Of a DNA stretch of 15,338 bases, positions 1-7,835 are shown in pieces. The stretch is from the NCBI RefSeq assembly GCF_039768865.1, contig NZ_JBDMZQ010000138.1. One strand, written 5' to 3'. The translations under genes and the position numbers were made by a program. The first letter of the stretch is position 1. Each line of letters opens with the position of its first letter. Below the pieces are notes generated by a model. That model was not told the DNA's origin and did no database searches. It saw nothing but the letters and a program-made list of their open reading frames with translations. The DNA comes from Wenyingzhuangia sp039768865 (GTDB lineage: Bacteria > Bacteroidota > Bacteroidia > Flavobacteriales > Flavobacteriaceae).

Positions 1-67
1 CAGTGATAACCATTCCAATTAATGGAATTAATAATAAAAAAAGCGGATAGAAAATTCTTTTTGACAT
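1..67 (-). CDS. N-terminal fragment of a hypothetical membrane protein (partial, runs off the left edge)
   Basis: Read on the minus strand, an ATG at 67-65 opens a frame that continues off the window edge. Its 22 visible residues begin MSKRIFYPLF and continue with LLLIPLIGMVIT. That is a short basic N-terminus followed by a strongly hydrophobic stretch, as expected for a first transmembrane helix or an uncleaved signal anchor. No catalytic motif is visible and I do not recognise the family. A terminator-like hairpin (81-115) lies only 13 bases upstream of the start codon, so the gene has almost no leader of its own. Its promoter must lie beyond repeat A or has been lost. The coding call rests on the hydrophobic pattern and the sensible start. 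Confidence 0.55.
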   Translation of the reverse strand, partial: MSKRIFYPLFLLLIPLIGMVIT

Positions 68-80
68 ATTCAAAAATAGT

Positions 81-115
81 AAAACGGCTAAACTCTATAA
101 TAGTATAACCGTTTT
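81..115 (+). terminator. Hairpin of repeat copy A (terminator-like)
   Basis: The arms are 81-94 and 102-115, with 12 of 14 possible pairs and a 7-base loop. The base of the stem is AAAACGG pairing with CCGTTTT, so there are A's on one side and T's on the other, as in a bidirectional rho-independent terminator. No plus-strand gene ends just upstream. The only neighbour to the left is the minus-strand gene starting at 67. The hairpin is therefore either displaced or acts as something other than a plain terminator. The same hairpin base occurs in copies B and C. Confidence 0.6.
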
Positions 116-220
116 ATTGTTTTAGTAGATAACTCATTCGAAATATCGAACATTAGTTTTACTCCAAGAGATTTTGAGATAACGATTGATGACATAAATA
201 ATTTAAATTCATTATTTTAG
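81..220 (+). repeat. Composite direct repeat, copy A (hairpin plus conserved segment)
   Basis: The hairpin (81-115) is followed by a 9-base linker and a conserved segment starting at 125 with GTAGATAACTC. The first 51 bases of this segment differ from each of copies B and C at about six positions. After about 175 the copy diverges from the other two. One plus-strand frame is open from 104 to 217 and stops at 218-220; it reads VDNSFEISNISFTPRD across the conserved part. There is no ATG or ribosome binding site, so I do not call a gene. The offset from hairpin base to conserved segment is 44 bases, identical to copy C. Confidence 0.75.
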
Positions 221-257
221 TAGTGTCTAATTTAATTCAATTATTATAAAAAGGTTT

Positions 258-650
258 TTGATTTTACTTTTTCTAGCAATAGCTGGGTGTTCAAAAGATT
301 CTGATCCTGTAACTCCACCACCTATTCCAATTGTAAAGTACACTTTAACAGTAACTGCTAGAGAAGGATGTAGTGTAAATTCAAGTGGAGGACAATATGA
401 TAAGGGAACTACTGTCTCAGTATCTGCTTCACCTAATAAATACTTCAAATTTGTTAAATGGAGTAATGGGAGTAGAGAAAACCCTATAACAATTAATGTC
501 AATGAAAATATTAACCTTGAAGCCGAATTTGATGCACAAAACTTTGAATTTGTATTTGATTATTCTGAGTTTTCAGAGCCATCATTAGATTTTTCCCCAG
601 AGGGTCTTGTTTATCTAGAGGCGAATGCAAGTAAACAGAAAAACTTATGA
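258..650 (+). pseudogene. Chimeric truncated surface lipoprotein: lipoprotein N-terminus fused to the tail of another gene
   Basis: The frame begins with a lipoprotein signal ending in the lipobox LAIAGC (Cys11 counted from TTG 258). A proline-rich linker (DPVTPPPIPI) follows, then one bacterial-repeat domain of the Flg_new_2/InlB-B type (about residues 27-92, with VKWSNG). Such domains usually precede longer adhesin-like regions, often BspA repeats. Here the protein changes character after about residue 95 and ends at 130 with SPEGLVYLEANASKQKNL. Its stop (648-650) overlaps the next start as ATGA, an operon-style overlap also seen at the next gene junction. I infer that the C-terminal part is the native end of an upstream operon gene joined by recombination to the lipoprotein 5' end. 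The start is also poor: there is no in-frame ATG. The frame reads ATA AAA AGG at 246-254, where one would expect ATG AAA AGG, or it uses TTG 258. Confidence 0.6.
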
Positions 651-1534
651 AGAAATTACTCGTTTTAACCCTAATGGTATCTTGTCTATCGATGGGGATG
701 AAAGCTGAAAAAGAACTTCCCATCTTAGGCATAGCTCATGTGGCATTTCAGGTTTCAAATTTAGAGCAGTCGCGTGCTTTCTACACGGCTTTTTATGGAT
801 TTGAATATGCCTTTGCGGCTTATGAAGAACAAGAGGCCTGGTATTTGAAAATCAACGACGACCAGTTCGTGAAGTTGGTCTCAAAACCCGATGGCACCGA
901 TGACAATCGGTTAGTGGAGGTTGCCTTTCAGGTTTCGGACATTAAAACTACTGTTTCGATGCTCAAAGAACGAGGACTGAATCCAGCTCCAGTAGAAAGA
1001 AAGCCCGATGGCACCCTAGCGAGCAATCTCGCAGATCCAAACGGCCATAACCTCATTTTTGTTGAATATACTTCAGATTCCAAGCAAGCAAAATCGAGAG
1101 GCAAGTATCTTGGGTCTAGGCGGGTTTCCAATCGTTTGCTCCATGTGGGCATCACCATTGCTGACGAAGAGGCGGCCAACGAATTGTATCGAGATGCTTT
1201 GGGCTTTCAGGAGATTTGGCGGGGATCACGCGAAGATGGAGGTCCTGATGCATGGGTGAATATGCAGGTGCCAGGTGAGAGGGGTGACTATGTTGAGTAT
1301 ATTCTTATAAACGATATGAAACCAAGTCGCAACCAAATGAGTAATATGCATCATATGTGCCTTTTGACCGATGATATTCAAAAAGCGCATAGCGATATGT
1401 TATATAACGCCTTGCCCGATCTTGAACGCTACGAACCCATGATTGGCCGCAGCAACCGCTGGCTTTTCAATGTACATGATCTTGACGGCACACGTTGCGA
1501 ATTAATGGAATCAAAAGAAGCCATAAAAAAATGA
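647..1534 (+). CDS. Exported two-domain VOC (glyoxalase/extradiol dioxygenase fold) protein
   Basis: The protein has 295 residues. A signal-like N-terminus (residues 1-20, MKKLLVLTLMVSC...) is followed by two VOC modules at about 26-141 and 162-287. Candidate metal ligands are His31 and Glu140 in module 1, and His166, His235/His236 and Glu285 in module 2. The second module also has the typical ELYRDALGF helix. VOC proteins bind a divalent metal and include isomerases, dioxygenases and lyases, so the reaction cannot be named. The start ATG overlaps the previous stop, and its own stop overlaps the next start (ATGA), implying tight co-translation with the following lyase. An exported VOC protein directly coupled to a polysaccharide lyase suggests action on a released, possibly unsaturated, sugar. 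That role is inference. A lipoprotein alternative (Cys13) has a weak lipobox. Confidence 0.85.
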   Translation: MKKLLVLTLMVSCLSMGMKAEKELPILGIAHVAFQVSNLEQSRAFYTAFYGFEYAFAAYEEQEAWYLKINDDQFVKLVSKPDGTDDNRLVEVAFQVSDIKTTVSMLKERGLNPAPVERKPDGTLASNLADPNGHNLIFVEYTSDSKQAKSRGKYLGSRRVSNRLLHVGITIADEEAANELYRDALGFQEIWRGSREDGGPDAWVNMQVPGERGDYVEYILINDMKPSRNQMSNMHHMCLLTDDIQKAHSDMLYNALPDLERYEPMIGRSNRWLFNVHDLDGTRCELMESKEAIKK

Positions 1535-2823
1535 TACATATGATACCAAAATCTCGTTTTTCCCTGTTGGGATTCCTGTTTTTAGTCCTAGGCTCATTTG
1601 TTCTTCCCCAAACGGGTTTTGCACAAAAAAAGTCAACTAAAGTTTTGGCTTTGGAAGAGGGTCCTCGTTTCTTCGGTGCAAGACGCGGCGCCTTACTCAG
1701 AGTTAAAGAAGGTATTTCCAAAGGTGAACCTTCGCTTATGCCCGCCTATGAAGCCCTATTGATGGCGGCGGATGAAGCCTTAGATATAGAACCACCAACG
1801 GTAACCGACAAAACACGGCACCCCGTTACCGGGAATTTGAATGACTATTATACGCAAGCACCCTACCTTTGGCCTGATCCCTCAAAGTCAGAAGGCTTGC
1901 CCTACTTGCCAAAGGATGGTGTAATCAATCCGGAATCACGTAACCCTGATTTCGCAGACTATTCCCGCGGTCAGGAAATAGGTCGTTTAGTGGAAACATT
2001 GTCCCTCGCTTATTACCTCTCTGGAAAAGAAACCTACGCAGCCCATGCAGCGCAATGTCTACGGGTTTGGTTTAACGATTCTGCTACACGGATGAACCCT
2101 CATCTACAATATGCCCAAGCTGTGCCCGGCAGAAACGAAGGGCGGTATATTGGTATGATAGAAGCAGGTGGTGTGGTGCAAGCGGTAGACGCGGCGGGTC
2201 TCTTGGATGGGTCTACCCATTGGAACAAAAAGGACCAGAAGGCACTGGAGGTCTGGATAACGGACTTTCTAGATTGGTTTATGAACAGCGACTATGGTCG
2301 TGAAGAAGTTCAGATGCGACAAAACCATGGCACCATGTTCGACGTAAGGGTGGCGCGTTTAGCACTGGCTTTGGGAAAGACAGACTTAGCTCGGAAAAAG
2401 TTAACCTCAGTAAAAGAAAACCGAATCGCGCGTCAAATAGAACCGGATGGCGCCCAACCCATGGAGCTGCGACGTACCAAATCGTTTAACTACTCTGAAA
2501 TGAATTTGACAGGACTCACCGAACTAGCGACACTTGGGGAGTGGGTGGAGGTGGACTTGTGGAGCTACGAAACCGCAGATGGCCGCAGTATCAAGCGAGC
2601 GTTGGAATTCCTTAGACCTTATGTTGAAAAGGCACCGGAAGGTTGGCCTCCACCGTACTGGCCATACAAACAGATTGTTCCCTTCCTGCCTGAAATTCTA
2701 GCTCCTGCATTTCGTATGGCAAGCATTGGGTATCAGGATAAGGAATACGAAGCGATTGTTTCCCAATTCCCTGGCTTCTTGGAATCAAGCTTTCAACTAA
2801 CGCATCCAAAAAGCTCCTTTTGA
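1531..2823 (+). CDS. Secreted alginate-lyase-superfamily (PF05426-like) polysaccharide lyase
   Basis: Translation from ATG 1531 gives 430 residues. A start at 1540 is equally plausible; a farther in-frame ATG at 1495 lies inside the VOC gene and is less likely. A signal peptide (about 1-31, ending GFAQ) precedes an alpha/alpha-toroid region. Family hallmarks include the aromatic cleft segment YTQAPYLWPDP (about 107-117), the catalytic-type pair Asn265-His266 in RQNHGTMFD, and Arg315 with Tyr321 in RRTKSFNYSEMNL. PF05426 enzymes, including PL5-like and PL38-like groups, cleave uronate polysaccharides such as alginate or glucuronan by beta-elimination. The overall pattern resembles the Bacteroidota PL38-type group more than classical PL5, but I cannot assign a CAZy family by eye. 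The gene overlaps the VOC gene by four bases and lies 63 bases before the heparinase-like gene. Activity is probably periplasmic or outer-membrane associated. Confidence 0.85.
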   Translation: MIHMIPKSRFSLLGFLFLVLGSFVLPQTGFAQKKSTKVLALEEGPRFFGARRGALLRVKEGISKGEPSLMPAYEALLMAADEALDIEPPTVTDKTRHPVTGNLNDYYTQAPYLWPDPSKSEGLPYLPKDGVINPESRNPDFADYSRGQEIGRLVETLSLAYYLSGKETYAAHAAQCLRVWFNDSATRMNPHLQYAQAVPGRNEGRYIGMIEAGGVVQAVDAAGLLDGSTHWNKKDQKALEVWITDFLDWFMNSDYGREEVQMRQNHGTMFDVRVARLALALGKTDLARKKLTSVKENRIARQIEPDGAQPMELRRTKSFNYSEMNLTGLTELATLGEWVEVDLWSYETADGRSIKRALEFLRPYVEKAPEGWPPPYWPYKQIVPFLPEILAPAFRMASIGYQDKEYEAIVSQFPGFLESSFQLTHPKSSF

Positions 2824-2886
2824 GGAATACGAATGGCTCACTGGGTTTTAAAAATTAATAATCGAAAGAATAATTAAACAACTTCT

Positions 2887-4734
2887 ATGAAAAAATATTA
2901 CCGGAGAATAAACGCAAGGTTGATTTGGATTTTTTTGTTAATGGTAGCTCTTGTTCAGTTTGCCGTTGGGCAGGAATCAGTCCAAACACCTACAAAAGAC
3001 GAAGTTTTGAACACTTTAAAGGAACAACATCCCCGTCTGATTTCAGTAGAAAGGGTGGAAAAAATTACGCAGGCGATTCAAGAAAATGAACTCGCAGAAG
3101 AAATCTGGTTATCCAATCTGGAATTTGTCGAAGAATTAATGGATAAAAAACCAGTGATTTACGAAAAACCAGATGGCCGAAGATTACTCAGCGTAAGCCG
3201 TGAAGCACTTGAACGCATACGTTCCTTAGCCTTAAGTTATCTGATTTTGGGTGAAAAAAAATATGCCGAGCGGGCATGGCATGAACTCAAAGCGGTAGCT
3301 TCATTCAGCGATTGGAATCCATCGCACTTCCTTGATTGTGCAGAAATGACACACGCTGTTGCCATTGGTTACGATTGGCTTTACGATTTCTGGAATGCAG
3401 AACAAAGAAAAATTATGGAGGATGCAATCCTTCAAAAAGGTTTGGGGCCTGCACTGGAAGTATATAGCACAGAAGAGGGTTGGCATACCGGAAACATTAA
3501 CTGGAACCAGGTATGTAATGGCGGTATTTCTATAGGTGCACTAGCTATTGCTGAGCATATTCCTGATGTTGCCTCAGAAATTTTGAGTACTGCTATTGAA
3601 AGCGTGCTGTTGCCTATGAAGGATTATGAACCGGATGGTGGTGGCTATGAAGGACCCACATATTGGGATTATGGCAGCCGCTATAACGTACTCTTCATGG
3701 ATGCGTTGGACAATAGTTTAGGTACCGACTTTGGATTGAGCTCGATGGAAGGGTTTCGCCGTAGCGGGGATTTTCAAATTCACTTATCCGGAACTGACCT
3801 TTGGTGTTTTAATTTTAGTGATAGTGATCTCAAAAGAATGTCAACTGCACAACATTTCTGGATGGGAAAAAAGTATGACGAACAGCGTTATTCCGGGTTT
3901 AGGTATATGGCACTCCAAAGAGGTGTCCAAGGAAATCTTATGGATTTGTTGTGGTTTGATGATCGTTTCAAAGACTTTGATTTGAATAGTATGTCTTTAG
4001 ATAAACATTTTCGTGTAGCTGAGATAATTACCATGCGTGATTCCTGGGATAACGGAAAAGGCTTTGTTGTTGCAATGAAAGGTGGGTCAAGTACCCGAGT
4101 TCACAGTCATATGGATTTAGGATCGTTTATTCTTGAATACGATGGTGTACGCTGGTTTACTGACTTTGGAAAGGATGCACAAACCTATCAGCGTCATATA
4201 AACAAAGCAGGTCGTTGGGATTTTTACAGAACACGTGCTGAAGGGCACAACACCTTGGTCGTTAATCCTGAATTTAGGGGCAGTCAGAAAAGAACAGCGA
4301 ATGGAATTGCTGAATTTATAAAGTTTAAATCTGGCAAAGAATCTGCTATGGCCGTATTGGATGTTTCAAAATCCTATTATAATGACGTATTATTTAAACG
4401 AACTTTTTCACTAAACAGAGGAATAGAATTTAGGATTGCAGATGAAATAGAATGCAAAGAGCCTTCCGAACTGTTCTTGTTTTACCATACAAAAGCCGAA
4501 ATAGAACTCACTAAAAATAATCGCCAGGCAATTCTTAAACAGGATGGAAAATCTATAGTGGTAGACTTGGTTAAGCCTTTAGAAGCTCAGTTTGAGGTTT
4601 TGCCTGCCGAACCGATGCCTGAGTCACCAATCCTGCCATTTCAGGAAAAGAATGAAGGAACTAGAAAGCTGTCGATTCATTTTTTAGATGCCGAAGACAT
4701 TAACGTTGAGATTACTATAAATAAAGGTATTTAA
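2887..4734 (+). CDS. Secreted heparinase II/III-family polysaccharide lyase
   Basis: The protein has 615 residues with a signal peptide at about 1-29 (ending AVGQ). Residues about 45-375 form the helical toroid, with NWNQVCNGG (205-213) and the conserved block GGYEGPTYWDYG (about 252-263), where Tyr254, Glu255 and Tyr259 are candidate cleft residues. The beta-sandwich heparinase II/III domain follows, with VHSHMDLGSF (His406, His408), RWFTDFG (Asp426) and EGHNTLVV (His454). These match the positions of metal-binding and catalytic residues in heparinase II/III-type lyases. The length fits the family. Members degrade heparin, alginate oligosaccharides, glucuronan or other uronates by elimination. 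With the preceding endo-type lyase-fold protein this could be the exo or oligosaccharide-cleaving partner. The specific PL family is not resolvable from the residues alone. Confidence 0.88.
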   Translation: MKKYYRRINARLIWIFLLMVALVQFAVGQESVQTPTKDEVLNTLKEQHPRLISVERVEKITQAIQENELAEEIWLSNLEFVEELMDKKPVIYEKPDGRRLLSVSREALERIRSLALSYLILGEKKYAERAWHELKAVASFSDWNPSHFLDCAEMTHAVAIGYDWLYDFWNAEQRKIMEDAILQKGLGPALEVYSTEEGWHTGNINWNQVCNGGISIGALAIAEHIPDVASEILSTAIESVLLPMKDYEPDGGGYEGPTYWDYGSRYNVLFMDALDNSLGTDFGLSSMEGFRRSGDFQIHLSGTDLWCFNFSDSDLKRMSTAQHFWMGKKYDEQRYSGFRYMALQRGVQGNLMDLLWFDDRFKDFDLNSMSLDKHFRVAEIITMRDSWDNGKGFVVAMKGGSSTRVHSHMDLGSFILEYDGVRWFTDFGKDAQTYQRHINKAGRWDFYRTRAEGHNTLVVNPEFRGSQKRTANGIAEFIKFKSGKESAMAVLDVSKSYYNDVLFKRTFSLNRGIEFRIADEIECKEPSELFLFYHTKAEIELTKNNRQAILKQDGKSIVVDLVKPLEAQFEVLPAEPMPESPILPFQEKNEGTRKLSIHFLDAEDINVEITINKGI

Positions 4735-4814
4735 CGGAAACTGAGTCGATCATTACTAATTTTACGTTATGCAAGTTTGATTCTGTGTAGAATTCCATAA
4801 AAACAATACAAACG

Positions 4815-5768
4815 ATGATACAATCCCGATTTTCCAGCTTGACAAAAATTAGAGTCAAAGAAGTTCTAGTGTTAACTTTTTCTGCTTTGCTGTTTATTTC
4901 TTGTAAGCAAGAACAGCCAATAAATACTGCATTGAAGCAAAAACAAGATATTGTTCCCGCATTAAATGCGTATTCTTTTGCAGATTTACTCAGAGCCAAG
5001 AGTCAGCGAAGTGATGAACAGGTATACACTTTGTTTAATTTACTAGATTGGTGTGCTTCAAAAGAAATCATGGCATTAGACCCAACAGCTTATTTTTTTC
5101 CGACCTATCCAGAAGTTCCTTCCGATGAATACCTTGAGCGTTTTAAAAACCGTGCAAACGATCTGGGGATTCTTATTTCGGGAACAGGCATTAGAAATAA
5201 CTTTGCCTCTCCAGATTCAGTAGTAAGAAAGGAAGGAGTAGACTTAGCCAAAGCTTGGATTGTCGCAGCTTCAAAGATAGGAGCACCCGTTGTTCGGGTT
5301 TTTGCAGGAGCGATTCCAGAAGGTTACGAAGAAAATTGGGAAGTACCAGCGCAATGGATGATTGATTGCTATAAAGAATTACTTCCGGTAGCGGAACAAT
5401 ACGGTGTTAAAATAGGTATTCAGAATCACGGCGAAATGTTGCAAACCGCGGAGCAATGTATTCATATCATGAAAGCACTTGATTCAGAATGGGCGGGTAT
5501 CATCGTTGATACCGGAAATTTTAAAACACCGGATCCTTATAAGGATATCGCTGAAGTTGTTCCTTATGCAATAAATTGGCAGGTGAAAGAAAGTCCGTTC
5601 GGTCTTGGTTCGGAAATCAAGACAGACTACAATAAACTAATAGAAATTATCAGAGCAGGAGGTTATACAGGATACCTGCCTGTAGAAACCTTATATGTTA
5701 AGGGTAAACCTTATGATCCCTTTGCATTGGCATCAGGTATGATTGCTGAATTACGCATTGCGCTTTAA
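4815..5768 (+). CDS. Lipoprotein sugar phosphate isomerase/epimerase-like TIM barrel (AP_endonuc_2 fold)
   Basis: The protein has 317 residues. The N-terminus is basic, then hydrophobic, ending at LLFISC, so Cys30 is the likely lipidated residue and the protein sits on a membrane facing the periplasm. The rest is a xylose-isomerase-like TIM barrel with the metal/acid-base positions GIQNHGE (His205), IIVDTGNF (Asp232), QVKES (Lys258) and LPVETLY (Glu291). The strand that often carries ENH in this superfamily reads QNH here, as it does in the second TIM-barrel gene at 9234. Family members include ketose epimerases and dehydratases, and partners of 3-keto-sugar oxidoreductases, so 'sugar phosphate' in the family name should not be taken literally. 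The next gene, a Gfo/Idh/MocA dehydrogenase, begins 26 bases downstream, supporting a shared pathway. No promoter is obvious in the 80-base gap upstream. Confidence 0.82.
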   Translation: MIQSRFSSLTKIRVKEVLVLTFSALLFISCKQEQPINTALKQKQDIVPALNAYSFADLLRAKSQRSDEQVYTLFNLLDWCASKEIMALDPTAYFFPTYPEVPSDEYLERFKNRANDLGILISGTGIRNNFASPDSVVRKEGVDLAKAWIVAASKIGAPVVRVFAGAIPEGYEENWEVPAQWMIDCYKELLPVAEQYGVKIGIQNHGEMLQTAEQCIHIMKALDSEWAGIIVDTGNFKTPDPYKDIAEVVPYAINWQVKESPFGLGSEIKTDYNKLIEIIRAGGYTGYLPVETLYVKGKPYDPFALASGMIAELRIAL

Positions 5769-5794
5769 CTTAAACAGCACTAGAATTTAAAACT

Positions 5795-6808
5795 ATGAAA
5801 AATACAATTAAGACCGGAATACTATCCTTTGGGATGTCCGGTAGTTTATTTCATGCTCCTTTTCTTAGGTGTCATTCCGGGTTTGAATTTTCTGCAGTAG
5901 TAGAAAGATCTAAAAAAAAGGTTTGCTTAGATTACCAAAATGTCAAAAGTTATAATGCTATTGATGAACTTTTACAGGACGAATCTATCGAGCTTGTAAT
6001 TGTAAATACACCAAATGACACACATTTTGAATTCGCTTTAAAGGCAATTAAGGCCAATAAGCATGTATTAATTGATAAACCTTTTACCACGACTGCCGCT
6101 GAGGCAAAACAACTATTTAAAGTGGCGAAAAAGAAGGGTGTATTCTTATTACCCTATCAGAACCGAAGGTATGATTCCGATTTTCTCTCGGTGAAAGAAG
6201 TTGTAGAATCTGGCAAACTTGGAAACTTGGTCGAGGTTCATTTTAGATACGATAGATTTAGAAACGCTGTTGTTCAAAATAGCTGGAAAGAAGACCCTAT
6301 ACCCGGAAATGGCGTGATTTACAATTTAGGTGCGCATGTTATAGATGGAATAATTTCATTATTTGGAATACCCTTAAAATGGTCTAAACACGCCTCATCT
6401 GTTCGTCCTAACTCTCAAGTAAATGATTATGAACATATTCATTTACAGTATCCTAATAACTTGCAAGTATTTGTAACCATCAGTTTGTTGGTTGCGGATC
6501 CACAACCGGCATTTATTCTAAATGGCACATTGGGAACCTTTAAAAAAAATAGAACCGATGTTCAGGAAAATCAATTAAATGAGGGAATGCAACCTGATAA
6601 TTCATTGTTTGGTATAGAATTACCTGAAAGTGAAGGGATAATAACCACTATAGCTGCCAATGGATTAAAAACACAAGAGAAAATCACCGCACCAAAAGCA
6701 AGTTATATGAATGTCTTTGAAGATGTTTATCAAACCTTGAGAATGGGTAAGGGGTATCCGATAACGGAAGAACAAATAATAGCACAATTGGAAATATTGG
6801 AACAGTAA
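5795..6808 (+). CDS. Cytoplasmic Gfo/Idh/MocA-family dehydrogenase of the IolW/YdgJ type
   Basis: The protein has 337 residues and no signal peptide. A Rossmann NAD(P)-binding start GILSFGMSGSLFHAPFL (8-24) matches the IolW/YdgJ/YhhX clade, as do NRRYDSDFLSVK (123-134) and NLGAHVID (177-184), which carries catalytic-type His181. The EKP motif appears as DKP (94-96), with the lysine kept. Clade members reduce or oxidise inositols and related sugars, scyllo-inosose for IolW. The actual substrate here is unknown. The C-terminus stops at LEILEQ and looks some ten residues shorter than usual clade members. The coding sequence is visibly more A+T-rich than the hydrolase and Tat dehydrogenase genes that follow, so the operon may be a mosaic. 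The role inferred from context is handling of monosaccharides released by the two lyases. Confidence 0.85.
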   Translation: MKNTIKTGILSFGMSGSLFHAPFLRCHSGFEFSAVVERSKKKVCLDYQNVKSYNAIDELLQDESIELVIVNTPNDTHFEFALKAIKANKHVLIDKPFTTTAAEAKQLFKVAKKKGVFLLPYQNRRYDSDFLSVKEVVESGKLGNLVEVHFRYDRFRNAVVQNSWKEDPIPGNGVIYNLGAHVIDGIISLFGIPLKWSKHASSVRPNSQVNDYEHIHLQYPNNLQVFVTISLLVADPQPAFILNGTLGTFKKNRTDVQENQLNEGMQPDNSLFGIELPESEGIITTIAANGLKTQEKITAPKASYMNVFEDVYQTLRMGKGYPITEEQIIAQLEILEQ

Positions 6809-6900
6809 ATAGGATACCAGTACCATCGATACAGGTTATCAAGCTTTCAGCTGACGTATCGAAATTACTCGTTTTCCGACTAACGAAATACATAAGAATA

Positions 6901-7728
6901 ATGAAAAAAACCAGTTCAATTTTACTTTGTCTATGCTGTTTTTCAGCTTTATGGGCACAAAACGGAATACAACCCGGACAAGAAAAAACGTTGGCGGACT
7001 CCATTGGGAATCTTGCCATCAATAAAACTTTAGATGAAATAAACAGTCGGTTTCAACACGTCGATGTCTCCCTTATTGAGTGGCCAGATACGCTGCGAAA
7101 GAAAATGGGAAAACTGAAAAAAATAGCCTTTATGGCTGTTCCAATCAAGAAACCTGCTGAAAAATTACCGCTACTTATTTCCTTGCATGGTGGAGGGGGC
7201 AAAGAAATGCCTCTGGAGCAACAGCTTGCCCGATCTGCAAAGGTGAAAGGCCTTAGATTAGCGGAACTAGCCAAAAAAGACCTGATACTATTGGAGCCGA
7301 ATACAGCTGAGGATTGGAATGTTACCTCGTTGAATGCAATGCTCGATTACGTTTTGGAAAACTATAAGGAGATTGATGCAAACCGTGTTTATGTGATGGG
7401 ACATAGCATGGGCGGTCGGGGCACGTGGAATTGGATAAATGAATCATCAAATCGTTTTGCTGCGGCAGCACCCTCTGGTTTCTCGGCTGGTGATACCGGT
7501 AATCCTGAACGCTTGGTAAACTTGCCTATTTGGGGCATGGCCGGCGGAGACGACGGAGATAGGGCAACAGGCATCAAAAAGATGGTGGAACGCTTAAGGG
7601 CGGGCGGGAACAAGAATGTAAAACATACAGAATTTCCCGGAGCGAATCATGCTGCAGGAAACGCGGCTGTTTTCAGTTCAGTGGAACTGGTTGATTGGAT
7701 GCTTGGATTTTCAAGCGGCAGGCACTGA
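6901..7728 (+). CDS. Secreted alpha/beta-hydrolase (esterase-like, GHSMGG)
   Basis: The protein has 275 residues with a signal peptide at about 1-20 (ending ALWAQ). The oxyanion-hole segment LHGGGG (95-100), nucleophile elbow GHSMGG (Ser169), an acidic cluster GGDDGD (Asp217, Asp218 or Asp220) and GANHAAG (His250) give a complete catalytic triad in canonical order. This resembles PHB-depolymerase or feruloyl/acetyl-esterase-like proteins common in polysaccharide loci, which remove acyl groups from glycans or their oligomers in the periplasm. Substrate specificity cannot be read from the sequence. The gene has a 92-base gap upstream and 107 bases downstream without a recognisable promoter. It could be a peptidase-like hydrolase, but the size and elbow favour an esterase. 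Confidence 0.82.
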   Translation: MKKTSSILLCLCCFSALWAQNGIQPGQEKTLADSIGNLAINKTLDEINSRFQHVDVSLIEWPDTLRKKMGKLKKIAFMAVPIKKPAEKLPLLISLHGGGGKEMPLEQQLARSAKVKGLRLAELAKKDLILLEPNTAEDWNVTSLNAMLDYVLENYKEIDANRVYVMGHSMGGRGTWNWINESSNRFAAAAPSGFSAGDTGNPERLVNLPIWGMAGGDDGDRATGIKKMVERLRAGGNKNVKHTEFPGANHAAGNAAVFSSVELVDWMLGFSSGRH

Positions 7729-7835
7729 AATAACCTCGTACGCATGAAGTGAATCATCTAGTGGTATTCCCGTAAGTATCTATTGAATGTAGACTTAAAA
7801 CACACAAAATACTAAAGTAACTAACGAACATTATA

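Noticed and set aside
2..50. Plus-strand gene tail ending at TAG 48-50
   Set aside because: The peptide has no recognisable features, while the minus strand over the same bases gives a clear ATG plus hydrophobic helix.
136..150. TTCGA-N4-TCGAA inverted repeat in copy A as a recombinase or regulator site
   Set aside because: The symmetry is broken in copies B and C, so it is not a conserved part of the repeat.
1495..1530. Longer N-terminus of the alginate-lyase-like protein from ATG 1495
   Set aside because: It would overlap the VOC gene by 40 bases and put extra basic residues before a good signal peptide. The ATGA overlap start at 1531 (or 1540) fits better.
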